Below the pieces are notes generated by a model. The model worked only from the letters and a program-made list of their open reading frames with translations. It was not told where the DNA came from and ran no database searches. 35,354 nucleotides of DNA from Rhodospirillaceae bacterium bin65. GTDB taxonomy: Bacteria; Pseudomonadota; Alphaproteobacteria; Bin65. The stretch's first letter is position 1; each line of letters starts with the position of its first letter. The stretch spans positions 1-35,354 of the forward strand of contig MPMX01000045.1 in assembly GCA_002238725.1 (NCBI GenBank), in the 5' to 3' direction. The position numbers were made by a program, and so were the translations under genes. This document shows positions 8,424 to 15,802 of this stretch, one piece after another.

Positions 8424-9323
8424 CTACACCTTCTTGCGCTGAATCTGCGCGAACAGGCCGTCCGGCCGGATCAGCAGCACGATCAGCAGAATGACGAAGC
8501 CGGAGATCGGCGCGATGCTGCGGGCAAATTCGCCGGGCAGGTAGGCCTGGGCGAGCTGTTCCGTCACGCCGATGATGAGACCGCCCAGGACGGCGCCCGG
8601 CAGGCTGCCGAACCCGCCGATCACCGCCGCCGCAAAGGCCGTGATCGCCAGGAAGCCGACATCGGGATCGAAGGTGGCGATCTTAGGCGCCAGCAGTATG
8701 CCGGCAATGCAGGAAACCGCGGCGCTGATGCCCCAGATCAGCGAGATCACATACTTGACCGGGATGCCCATATAGTAGGCGGCAAGCTGGTTCTGCGACG
8801 ACGCCTGCATCGCCACGCCGACCTTCGTGAAGCGAAAGAAGGCGTACAGCACGCTGACCAGCGCGATCGTGCCCAGTATGATCATCAGGTCGGCCAGGTC
8901 GATGACCGTCCGGCCGGTCTCGTTCTCGTTCAGCGTGATGACCTTGCCGCCATAGGGCGAATCGAAGGAGACCGGATCGGCGCCCCACACGCCGCCGGCG
9001 ACCGAGCGGAACACGAACCCGACGGCGATCGTCAGGATAATCACGGCGAACTGGGGCTGTCCGATGATCCGCCGCAGCACGAAGGCATCGAGGAAGAAGC
9101 CGAACGCGCCGGTAATCGCGATGCCCGCCAGCGCGCCGAGCCACCAGGGGAAGCCGGCGATCACGATCAGCGTGAAGGCCGCGAACATGCCGAGCATCAT
9201 GATGTCGCCCTGGGCGAAATTGACCTGCTCGGTCGCCTTGTAGATGAGCACGAAACCAAGCGCGATCAGGCCGTAGACACAGCCCTGCGCGACCCCCGCG
9301 ACCAGCACCTGGATCAGTTCCAA
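8424..9323 (-). CDS. livH: Branched-chain-type ABC transporter permease LivH, set 1
   Basis: The 299-residue permease starts MELIQVLVAGVAQGCVYGLIALGFVLIY, the standard LivH opening, and has the coupling loop FTKVGVAMQASSQNQLAAYYMGI and the glycine-rich GGFGSLPGAVLGGLIIGVTE near the end. About eight hydrophobic segments are visible. It forms the inner-membrane channel with LivM1. A 130-base gap separates it from the sulfatase gene upstream on the same strand; no promoter is obvious there. Confidence 0.93.
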   Translation of the reverse strand: MELIQVLVAGVAQGCVYGLIALGFVLIYKATEQVNFAQGDIMMLGMFAAFTLIVIAGFPWWLGALAGIAITGAFGFFLDAFVLRRIIGQPQFAVIILTIAVGFVFRSVAGGVWGADPVSFDSPYGGKVITLNENETGRTVIDLADLMIILGTIALVSVLYAFFRFTKVGVAMQASSQNQLAAYYMGIPVKYVISLIWGISAAVSCIAGILLAPKIATFDPDVGFLAITAFAAAVIGGFGSLPGAVLGGLIIGVTEQLAQAYLPGEFARSIAPISGFVILLIVLLIRPDGLFAQIQRKKV

Positions 9324-9453
9324 CGCGTGCCTCCCGAGATGGCTGCCGCAGCGTTATCCGGCCCGCCGGTGCAGCGCGCGCGCAATAAAGCCGAGGCTAC
9401 CGGCACTGTCTAGGTGAGTCTCGATTGCACAAGGCCGGCCGACGAAATTGTGA

Positions 9454-11115
9454 CTACGGCTTTGCCGCCGGGGCTTTCCGGAAGCCCGGACGTTCGTCGA
9501 ACGGGTGGCCGAAAGCGGCTTCGTATTCGGCTTCATCCCAGATGCCGATCAGGATATTGCGCGGCTCCCGGCCGGCCATCCGGTCGATATCGGCATGGGT
9601 CTTCGTCGTCCGGGTATGGAAGCGGGTCGCCCATTCCAGGATCGCTTCAGTCATGCGGGCGCGGACTTCTGCGTGGCCGGGATCGTCGCCCAGATCGATC
9701 AGTTCCTTCGGATCGTTTTGCAGATCGAACAGGATCGGCCGGTGCCCCTTGCACCAGACGAATTTCCAGCGGTCGTCGCACACCATGACCAGCCGCGAAT
9801 CGTCCGGATGCTCGCCCAGAACGAGCCGGGCCGGACGTGTGCCATAGTCGTATTCGGCGAAAGCATAGCGCCGCCAGCCGGCGGCATCGCCGCGCAGCAG
9901 GGGCGTCAGCGAGAAGCCTTCGAAAACATGCGGCTTTTCCGGGCCGCCGAAATAGTCCTGGAAGGTCGGCGCCAGGTCGATCGCCTCGACCAGCGCATCG
10001 CTGGCGCTGCCCCGGGTCGCGTCCGCTTCGGGCCGCGGATCGCAAACGATCAGGGGCGTCCGGATCGACGGCTCGTGGAACAGGTCTTTCTCGCCCATCC
10101 AGTGGTCGCCGAGATAGTCGCCGTGATCGGCGCAGAACACGATCATCGTGTTGTCCGTCAGGCCCTTCCCGGCCATCCAGCCGAACAGCCGGCCCAGTTC
10201 GTCGTCGAGCTGCTTGACCAGCCCCATGTAGACCGGGATCACGGTGCGCCGGACTTCGTCGCGCGCCATGGTCTGGCAGATGCGCGAATCCTGATAGGCC
10301 CGGAACAGGGCATGGTCGGTCTGCCGCTCGGCATTCGACCGGACGGCCGGCAGGATATCGTCGGCGCTGTACATGTCGTGGTAGGGCGCCGGCGCGATGT
10401 AGGGCCAATGGGGCTTGATGTAGCTGAGATGGAGCAGCCATGGCTGCTCCGGCTGCCGGTTTTCCGCCTCGGCCATGAAGTTCATGGCCCGGTTCGTCAT
10501 GTAGGCGGTTTCGGAATGTTCGGCCGGGATGCGCGCCGGCAGGCCGGAGTTCTTCAGCAGCCAGCCGGAGAGGATTTCTCCGCCCGGTCCCGCGCCGGAA
10601 TTGGCCCATTCCTCCCAGGGATTTTCGGCGTCGAACCCCTGTTCGCGCAGATAATCGTTATAGTCCGGCGCCTTGTCCGTCGAGGCGAAGGGGTGAAGGC
10701 CGTCGTCGCGTTCAAACGGCTCGAAGCCGCATTCGGTCAGGCTGCGTCCGGCCGGCGAGTCGGGGTCGATGCCGAGCCGCGCCATCCCCGCGCTGTCCGG
10801 AACGATATGGGTCTTGCCGACCAGCGCGCAGCGCACGTCGATTTCGCGCAAATGATCGCCGACCGAGAGTTCGCCGACGCGGATCGGAAAGCCGTTCCAG
10901 GTCGCGCCGTGGGACCGGCAGTAGCGGCCGGTATAGTAGCTGGCGCGGGACGGGCCGCAGAACGGCGACTGGACATAGGCGCGGTCGAACCGGACGCCCC
11001 GCGCCGCCAGCGCGTCCAGATGCGGCGTGTGCAGCGTCGGGTGTCCGGCGCAGGACAGATAGTCGAAGCGCAACTGGTCGGCCATGATCCACAAGACGTT
11101 GCGTTTCTCGCTCAT
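9454..11115 (-). CDS. Type I sulfatase / phosphonate monoester hydrolase-like enzyme
   Basis: The 553-residue protein is an alkaline-phosphatase-superfamily sulfatase. MADQ (11-14) gives the first metal-binding Asp, and FCGPSRASYYTGRY (52-65) has the CxPSR motif whose Cys53 becomes formylglycine in active members. CADHGDYLGDH and GEKDLFHEPSIRTPLI supply the other metal and substrate residues. Overall pattern (HLSYIKPHWPYIAPAPYHDMY, FDLQNDPKELIDLGDDP) recalls the Rhizobium/Burkholderia phosphonate monoester hydrolases, which also cleave sulfate esters. No signal peptide is visible, so it should be cytoplasmic. I chose ATG 11115 over the upstream in-frame start because the homologous region begins there. 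It heads the minus-strand transporter-ligase operon. Confidence 0.9.
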   Translation of the reverse strand: MSEKRNVLWIMADQLRFDYLSCAGHPTLHTPHLDALAARGVRFDRAYVQSPFCGPSRASYYTGRYCRSHGATWNGFPIRVGELSVGDHLREIDVRCALVGKTHIVPDSAGMARLGIDPDSPAGRSLTECGFEPFERDDGLHPFASTDKAPDYNDYLREQGFDAENPWEEWANSGAGPGGEILSGWLLKNSGLPARIPAEHSETAYMTNRAMNFMAEAENRQPEQPWLLHLSYIKPHWPYIAPAPYHDMYSADDILPAVRSNAERQTDHALFRAYQDSRICQTMARDEVRRTVIPVYMGLVKQLDDELGRLFGWMAGKGLTDNTMIVFCADHGDYLGDHWMGEKDLFHEPSIRTPLIVCDPRPEADATRGSASDALVEAIDLAPTFQDYFGGPEKPHVFEGFSLTPLLRGDAAGWRRYAFAEYDYGTRPARLVLGEHPDDSRLVMVCDDRWKFVWCKGHRPILFDLQNDPKELIDLGDDPGHAEVRARMTEAILEWATRFHTRTTKTHADIDRMAGREPRNILIGIWDEAEYEAAFGHPFDERPGFRKAPAAKP

Positions 11116-11707
11116 GGGCGCCTTTCGGTGTCGTTGCCGGGAAATAGGCAGAGCCGGCAATCGCACCTTCGGCAGGGCAGGACAAGGGCGCGTATAGCGC
11201 CGGTCCCCGGTCGGCCCGTAAACAAGGCGGTTCGGACCGGCGGTAGGATCTCAGTTTGACTTTTCGTGTCGGCCAGAGTCGATCCCTGCCCGTCATTTCG
11301 ACCGGAACGCCGGATTTATCCGGGGCGGAGCGAAGCGACTTTTTTTGGGGATTATATCTGTAGCGATGCGTTCGCGGCCTACTGCCATTCCGATAGCCGA
11401 CGCCGTAGATCTTTCCGTCAGTGCCACCCCGGACGGAGCGCAGCGGAGATCCGGGGTCCAGGGGCTGTAGGCAAGAATTTTCGGGTCGCCACTGGGCCCC
11501 GGAACAAGTCCGGGGCGGCATTAATGGCTATTGTAGGGCATCAGCGAACGAGCGGCGTTTGCAGTTATGACCGGCGTCCCTCGGCCGCAGGAGGAATATC
11601 CGGCGCTGTATAGTCAAAGATATTAATCCCATATTTTTCATCCGCGAAACAACTTCCAAAGCACTGTATTGGAATGATTTCTCCCCTTCGACTCTGTTCA
11701 GGGCAGG
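11116..11707. other. Repeat-rich intergenic gap
   Basis: No gene is supported. It holds a CCGGATTTATCCGG palindrome followed by a T-run (about 11310-11350), copy 2 of the dispersed palindrome (11421-11459), a CCCCGGAACAAGTCCGGGG palindrome (about 11497-11515), and an AT-rich patch (11590-11680) of different composition. No clear promoter for the sulfatase gene was found. Confidence 0.6.
11421..11459 (-). repeat. Dispersed palindromic element, copy 2
   Basis: Read on the minus strand this is ACCCCGGATC...CGCTGCGCTCCG...TCCGGGGTGGCAC, the same core as 441-480 with two base changes. The two copies are inverted relative to each other and both sit in gene-free DNA. Confidence 0.7.
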
Positions 11708-11911
11708 TTGCTCCGGGGCTTCGGTTTCGAAATGGTTTCGATTCGTGGCAGCCACGCCAAGCTCGTGCGCGAAACGGCGTCGGGCGCGCGGCAGGTTCTG
11801 ACGGTGCCGGTCCATTCGGAATTGCCGGTGGGCACAATCCGGGCGATCTACCGGCAGGCGTCCCGGTTCATCGAAAGTGCCGATTTGCGGGAGAAATTCT
11901 TTTCCGACTGA
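11708..11911 (+). pseudogene. HicA/YcfA-type toxin remnant, N-terminus replaced
   Basis: The frame from TTG 11708 reads LRGFGFEMVSIRGSHAKLVR, then VLTVPVHSELPVGTIRAIYRQA: the double-stranded-RNA-binding-like fold of HicA/YcfA mRNA interferases, with the active His in RGSH. A normal HicA begins about 15 residues earlier with a SGKEVIKAL-like helix. Here the upstream in-frame codons (from a TGA at 11675) instead come from a CCCTTCGAC...CAGGGCAGG repeat, so the first strand-helix is lost. There is no HicB antitoxin on either side. It is convergent with the small secreted protein gene ending at 11936. A short functional protein from ATG 11732 is possible but unlikely. Confidence 0.6.
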
Positions 11912-11935
11912 AATACAGCGGCCTGTTTGGGGCGC

Positions 11936-12304
11936 CTACTTCCGGAACTCGATCTTCTGCACGACGATGTCGCGCAAGGGGCCGGTTACCGTGATTTTCA
12001 GAGCCCAGATGCCGTACATGTCGAGCTGCATCCGGAAGCCGTAGGCGCCGGGCTTGCCGGTCGGCGCTGCGGTTGCAGCCGGAATATTGTGCGCGCCGGG
12101 CATGGTCGGCATATCCGGCTTCACCGCCACCGTGGCGCCGTCGATCGGCATCTTGCTCTTCTTCCCGCTCAGGTGCAGCAGGCATTCGTAAACCAGGCCG
12201 GTCTGCGTTTCCTTGCAGTCGATTTTAACGGCGGCCCGGTCCTTGCCCAGGGCCGGCCCTGCCGCAAGGGCGACGGCAGCCAGGCCCGCGTATACGCTCC
12301 TCAT
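11936..12304 (-). CDS. Small secreted FixH/YtkA-like protein
   Basis: The 122-residue product has a clear signal peptide (MRSVYAGLAAVALAAGPALG, cleavage near residue 20). The mature domain resembles the YtkA/FixH-like beta-sandwich: VAVKPDMPTMPGAH, then GKPGAYGFRMQLDMYGIWALKITV, ending in a basic IEFRK. Two cysteines (KIDCKE and YECLLH) could form a disulfide, and the Met/His cluster (DMPTMPGAH) could bind metal; both are inference. Its ATG overlaps the livF2 stop by four bases, so it is the last gene of the set 2 operon. It is not a binding protein for the transporter by size. Its role with a Liv system is unknown. Confidence 0.8.
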   Translation of the reverse strand: MRSVYAGLAAVALAAGPALGKDRAAVKIDCKETQTGLVYECLLHLSGKKSKMPIDGATVAVKPDMPTMPGAHNIPAATAAPTGKPGAYGFRMQLDMYGIWALKITVTGPLRDIVVQKIEFRK

Positions 12305-13044
12305 GATTGTTCCTCCCTGTTGACGCCGAGATAGGCGGCGTGAAGACGGCGGTCGGCGGCCAGTTCGACGGCTGTGCCGTCCAGGACGATCCGGCCGCTC
12401 TCCAGCACATAGGCCCGGTCCGCAATCTTGAGGGCCTGGCGCAGATTCTGCTCCACCAGAAGGATCGTCAGACCTGCCGCGCGCAGATTGCGGATCGTCG
12501 CAAAGATTTCGCCGGCGGTTTTCGGCGCGAGTCCGAGGGTCGGTTCGTCCAGCATCAGCACGCGGGGCTGCGCGATCACGCCCCGGGCCAGCGCCAGCAT
12601 CTGCGCCTGGCCGCCGGACAGCTCGGAACCCGGCGCGTCCAGCCGGCCCTGCAGAATCGGGAACAGGGCAACGACTTCGTCGATCGCCGCCTCGACCTCT
12701 TCGCCGGGCCGCAGGAAAGCGCCGAGGCGGAGATTTTCGCGGACGCTCAGCCTGCCGAAAATCTGGCGTCCTTCGGGCACCTGGGTGATCCCTGCAGCGA
12801 TAATCTCGTGGGGCGGCCGGCCGCCGATCTCCCGGCCTTCGAGCCGAATCGTGCCCGAAGCCGGCTTTTCGATCCCCGAGATCGCCCGCAGGGTCGAGCT
12901 CTTGCCGGCGCCGTTCGCGCCGATCAGGGCCACAATCTCGCCCTCGGCAACGTCGAGATCGATGCCCTGCACCGCCCGGATATTGCCGTAGCTGACGGCG
13001 AGGCCCCGGACTTCAATCATCGCCGGAACCGTCGCCGGACTCAT
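12301..13044 (-). CDS. livF: Branched-chain-type ABC transporter ATPase LivF, set 2
   Basis: The 247-residue ATPase (from ATG 13044; GAGG lies seven bases before it) could also start at ATG 13020, where MIEVRGLAVSYG matches the usual LivF N-terminus and the ATGATTGA overlap couples it to livG2. Walker A is GANGAGKS, the signature is LSGGQAQ, Walker B is VLMLDEP and the switch region is LLVEQN. All motifs are intact. It should pair with LivG2, whose helical domain is abnormal. Its end overlaps the start of the FixH/YtkA-like gene. Confidence 0.92.
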   Translation of the reverse strand: MSPATVPAMIEVRGLAVSYGNIRAVQGIDLDVAEGEIVALIGANGAGKSSTLRAISGIEKPASGTIRLEGREIGGRPPHEIIAAGITQVPEGRQIFGRLSVRENLRLGAFLRPGEEVEAAIDEVVALFPILQGRLDAPGSELSGGQAQMLALARGVIAQPRVLMLDEPTLGLAPKTAGEIFATIRNLRAAGLTILLVEQNLRQALKIADRAYVLESGRIVLDGTAVELAADRRLHAAYLGVNREEQS

Positions 13045-13780
13045 CGTCGGCCTCGCGGCCGAGATAGATGTCGAGAACCTCAGGATCGCTGAGCACCCGG
13101 CCGGGCGGGCCTTCGGCGATCTTGCGGCCGAAATCGAGCACGCACAGCCGGTCGCAGATGTCCGAGATCAGGTCCATCTTGTGTTCGATCACGATCAGGG
13201 TGCGGCCCGGCGCGGCGACGGCGCGGATCAGGGCCGCCATCTCCTGCGTTTCCATGGGCGTCATCCCGCCGGCCGGCTCGTCGAGCAGCAGGAGCCGCGG
13301 CTGGCGAACCAGTGCCCGGGCGATTTCCAGCCGCCGCTGGTCGGGCAGCGGCAGGTGGGCCGGGGGAGGGGGCGCCCGCCCCGCCCCCCCCCGCCCCGCG
13401 CGCCGGCGCGCACGCTCCTTCCGGCCGCCGACCGCCAGGATATCGCGCAAGCCCATGCCCGGGCGCCGATGCTGGGCCAGCCAGACATTGTCGAAGGCGC
13501 TCATGTGCGGGATGAGCCGGAGGTTCTGGAAGGTCCGGGCAAGGCCCATCCTGGCGATGCGCTCCGGCGGCACGCCGCCGATCGGGCGGCCGTCCAGAAG
13601 AATTTCGCCGGCGCTCGGCGGATAAACCCCGGTCAGCACGTTGAACAGCGTCGTCTTGCCGGAGCCGTTCGGGCCGATCAGTCCGAAGACCTCGCCTTCC
13701 TCGACGCTCAGGTCGATGCCGTCGAGCGCTTCGACCGCGCCGAAGCGCCGGCCGATTCCGCTAATGTCCAGCAGCGCCAT
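13013..13780 (-). CDS. livG: Branched-chain-type ABC transporter ATPase LivG, set 2, with low-complexity insert
   Basis: The 255-residue ATPase has intact Walker A GPNGSGKT (36-43), Q-loop RTFQN (82-86), Walker B LLLLDEP (163-169) and switch VIEHKM. Between the Q-loop and Walker B, however, residues 128-141 read as Gly/Arg then four Pro, in place of the amphipathic helix seen in LivG1 and LivG3, and the signature region is LPLPDQRR. The stretch from the Walker A Lys to the Walker B Asp is 5-8 residues shorter than in the other two copies. It is encoded by runs of guanines including one of nine. None of the three frames restores a normal helix, so a single frameshift does not explain it; local sequence error or decay are both possible. 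It overlaps livM2 by 20 bases. Confidence 0.85.
   Translation of the reverse strand: MALLDISGIGRRFGAVEALDGIDLSVEEGEVFGLIGPNGSGKTTLFNVLTGVYPPSAGEILLDGRPIGGVPPERIARMGLARTFQNLRLIPHMSAFDNVWLAQHRRPGMGLRDILAVGGRKERARRRAGRGGAGRAPPPPAHLPLPDQRRLEIARALVRQPRLLLLDEPAGGMTPMETQEMAALIRAVAAPGRTLIVIEHKMDLISDICDRLCVLDFGRKIAEGPPGRVLSDPEVLDIYLGREADDESGDGSGDD
13375..13397 (-). repeat. G-run tract within livG2 (G-quadruplex-capable)
   Basis: On the coding strand there are G runs of 4, 9, 4 and 3 separated by single C bases. This fits the strictest pattern for an intramolecular G-quadruplex. The nine-base run is also a candidate site for slippage or for sequencing error. Just downstream on the same strand are C runs that could pair with it. 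Confidence 0.75.
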
Positions 13781-14684
13781 GGATTTCCGGCCGCCGCCTG
13801 TGCAGCATCAGGCGCAACAGATGCACGCGGCGCTCGTCGAGGATGCCGCGCGGCATGAAAATCAGGAGCACGGCCACGAGGCCGCCGAACGCGATCATCC
13901 GGTAGCCCTGGATCCATTCGACGGCTTCGAGGAAACCGACGTCGAGAAGCACACCGAGGATCGGGCCGACGGCGGTGCCGAGGCCGCCGATCAGGCCGTA
14001 GGCAAGGCTGTGCACGCCGAGCATGACATCGAAATTCTCGGGATAGACCGTTGTCTGGATATGGGCATAGAAGGCGCCGCCGATCGCCGCCAGGGCGCCG
14101 GCAAGCCCGGCTACGAGGACCTTGTAGCGGGTGACGTTGATGCCCTGGGTTTCGGCCAGCAGCCGGTCGGCGCCGATGGTCCGGACGATCGAGCCGAGGC
14201 GGCTGCGCTCCATCAGGAAAAACAGCAACAGCACGATTCCCAGCACGCCGTAGATCATCCACAGGAAGTCGATCGGCGTGTATTCGTTGTCGAAGCCCCA
14301 GCGGATGCTGCCCAGGCCTTCCGACCCGTTGGGGCCGACGGGTTCGCCGTCGACCTCGACCTGCCAGGTCGTGGCGACGAGGAGGAGGCGGATCATTTCG
14401 GCGAAGGCGAGGGTGGCGATGGCAAAATACAAGCCGCGCAATCTCAGCGTCAGGCCCCCGACCGCCGCCGCGGCGAGACCGGAGACGATCATGGCCAGCG
14501 GCAGGGCGATCCAGAAGCTCAGGCCGAACATCGCCGTCAACATTCCCGACGCATAGGCGCCGATGCCGAAAAAGGCCTGCTGGCCGAAGGAAATCTCGCC
14601 GCTGAGCAGCAGCAGATAGGCGGACAGCGCGATGAAGGAAAAGCCGCCGATATTGTTCAGCACGGTGATGACGTGGTCGTCCAT
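13761..14684 (-). CDS. livM: Branched-chain-type ABC transporter permease LivM, set 2
   Basis: I read a 307-residue permease from ATG 14684 (MDDHVITVLNNIGGFSFIAL), because GAAGGG lies eight bases before it and the LivM homology begins there; the longer frame to 14804 runs through GC-repeat sequence. LSGEISFGQQAFFGIGAYASGML is the conserved LivM segment, and MERSRLGSIVRTIGADRLLAETQGIN is the coupling loop. About eight to ten membrane segments are visible. It should form the channel with LivH2. Its last 20 bases overlap livG2. The leader contains a guanine-tract motif that includes the ribosome binding site. Confidence 0.92.
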   Translation of the reverse strand: MDDHVITVLNNIGGFSFIALSAYLLLLSGEISFGQQAFFGIGAYASGMLTAMFGLSFWIALPLAMIVSGLAAAAVGGLTLRLRGLYFAIATLAFAEMIRLLLVATTWQVEVDGEPVGPNGSEGLGSIRWGFDNEYTPIDFLWMIYGVLGIVLLLFFLMERSRLGSIVRTIGADRLLAETQGINVTRYKVLVAGLAGALAAIGGAFYAHIQTTVYPENFDVMLGVHSLAYGLIGGLGTAVGPILGVLLDVGFLEAVEWIQGYRMIAFGGLVAVLLIFMPRGILDERRVHLLRLMLHRRRPEIHGAAGH

Positions 14685-14691
14685 CGTCCGG

Positions 14692-14720
14692 CCCTTCGCC
14701 CGCCCCCCAACCCCCCGCCC
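14692..14720 (-). promoter_or_regulatory. Guanine-tract motif overlapping the livM2 ribosome binding site
   Basis: On the mRNA-like strand, G runs of 3, 6, 6, 3 and 3 are separated by loops of 1, 2, 1 and 4 bases; the last run is part of the GAAGGG Shine-Dalgarno. It matches the G-quadruplex consensus and ends seven bases before the start codon. A role in translation control is inference. Confidence 0.55.
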
Positions 14721-14822
14721 GCGGGCCGAGAGCAGAGGGCGGGGCGGCGGATGAAAGGAAGAGCCGCTTATGTTTTTCGGCCGGGTGTTGCGGTGGTCTC
14801 CCATCCTCCGCCCCCGCGCCCG

Positions 14823-14864
14823 CCCCTAAACCCGCCGCCCTAAACCCGTCGCCCTAAACACGTC
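14823..14864 (-). repeat. 14-bp tandem repeat with TTTAGGG, three units
   Basis: Three adjacent 14-base units (plus strand: CCCCTAAACCCGCC, GCCCTAAACCCGTC, GCCCTAAACACGTC) start at 14823, 14837 and 14851. The last unit contains the final codons and TAG stop of livH2, so the others look like duplications of that gene's end. On the minus strand each gives GGGTTTAGGG or similar, adding more guanine tracts. Confidence 0.8.
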
Positions 14865-15753
14865 GCAGGGCGGCCAGTTCGCTCGCCGCAGTATGCTGCG
14901 CCAGCAATCCGCCCGGCCGGACGATCAGGAACAGGAACAACAGCAGGAAGGCGGCGATGTCGCGCCAGACCGCGCCGGCATACCATTCCGCCTGCTTCTC
15001 GACCACGCCGAGCAGCAGCCCGCCGGCAATCGCGCCGGGGACCGATCCCATGCCGCCGAGCATCATGGCGATCAGTCCCTTGAAGGTCGCCTGCAGGCCG
15101 AATTTCGGCGTGATGACCTCTTCGGTCGCCATGATGAAATAGCCGGCGATACCGCCGATTGCGGATGCCAGGATGAAGGCCAGGAAAATCACCCGGCCGG
15201 TGTTGACGCCCATGAAGAGCGCAGCGTTGGGATCTTCGGACACCGCGCGCACCGCGAGCCCGAAGCGCGTGCGGAACAGCAACAAGTGCAGGGCGAAGAC
15301 GAGGAGCGCCGCGATGCCCAGCATGATCACATGCTCCAGGCGGACCGACAGGCCGGCCAGCTCAAGGAGTTCGAAGTCTCCGAGCGCCGGAAACTCGTAG
15401 GTCCGGTCGGGAAAGGCGATGGTGACGCCTTCCTCAAGCTGCATCCAGACGGCGAAGCTCGACACCATCGAGGCGACCGCCGCGCCTTTCTTGATCGCCC
15501 AGAAACACAGCCGCTCGACGTAGGCGCCGGCAAGGGCCGCACCGAGGACGGTGCCGACCAGCACGGCGTACCAGCCGGCCTGGAACTGGATGAACAGGAA
15601 GGTCCCGAAAAACACGCCGACCATAATCGACGGGCCGTAGGACAGGTTGAGCCGGCGCAGGACGCCGAATATCAGCGTGAAACCGATCGCCAGCAGGGCA
15701 TAGCCCGACCCCACGGTGACGCCGTCGAGGGTGTTCTGGATGAAATCGAGAAT
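14854..15753 (-). CDS. livH: Branched-chain-type ABC transporter permease LivH, set 2, with ATT in start position
   Basis: The permease frame reads DFIQNTLDGVTVGSGYALLAIGFTLIFG, and the family's first residues (compare MELIQVLVAG in set 1) align so that the start falls on ATT at 15751-15753. GGGAGA lies six bases before that ATT. From there the protein has 299 residues, the same as LivH1. The first conventional start is GTG 15714, which would remove 13 residues of the first membrane segment and has no ribosome binding site. Coupling loop FRTRFGLAVRAVSEDPNAALFMGVN and GGMGSVPGAIAGGLLLGVVE are intact. It is either an ATT-initiated gene, a mutated start, or a sequence error. Confidence 0.88.
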   Translation of the reverse strand: MLDFIQNTLDGVTVGSGYALLAIGFTLIFGVLRRLNLSYGPSIMVGVFFGTFLFIQFQAGWYAVLVGTVLGAALAGAYVERLCFWAIKKGAAVASMVSSFAVWMQLEEGVTIAFPDRTYEFPALGDFELLELAGLSVRLEHVIMLGIAALLVFALHLLLFRTRFGLAVRAVSEDPNAALFMGVNTGRVIFLAFILASAIGGIAGYFIMATEEVITPKFGLQATFKGLIAMMLGGMGSVPGAIAGGLLLGVVEKQAEWYAGAVWRDIAAFLLLFLFLIVRPGGLLAQHTAASELAALRRV

Positions 15754-15762
15754 CCGGTTTCT

Positions 15763-15792
15763 CCCTGCCCGGAGTCTCCCCTCCCCCCGGGC
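15763..15792 (-). promoter_or_regulatory. Stem-loop and guanine-tract motif before livH2
   Basis: Between livF3 and livH2, GCCCGG (15787-15792) can pair with CCGGGC (15767-15772). The same stretch on the mRNA-like strand has G runs of 6, 4, 3 and 3 with loops of 1, 7 and 2 bases, a G-quadruplex pattern. The last run is part of the livH2 Shine-Dalgarno. The stem and the quadruplex are mutually exclusive. Confidence 0.5.
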
Positions 15793-15802
15793 TGCACCCG
15801 CG

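Noticed and set aside
2193..9413. Very long open frames on the plus strand opposite the liv, ligase and binding-protein genes (for example 2193-4472, 4668-6746 and 7515-9413)
   Set aside because: They are His/Asp/Gln/Arg-rich antisense frames caused by high GC codon use in the real minus-strand genes; no domain, no ribosome binding site.
11300..11350. CCGGATTTATCCGG plus T-run as a terminator
   Set aside because: No plus-strand gene lies upstream to be terminated; it looks like a partial copy of the dispersed repeat.
11708..11911. Working HicAB toxin-antitoxin system
   Set aside because: N-terminus missing and no HicB gene on either side.
13345..13420. Simple frameshift in livG2
   Set aside because: Sequence on both sides is in the same frame and no other frame gives the missing helix.
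14823..14864. TTTAGGG units as a telomere or chromosome end
   Set aside because: Only three 14-bp units inside a bacterial operon, clearly derived from the end of livH2.
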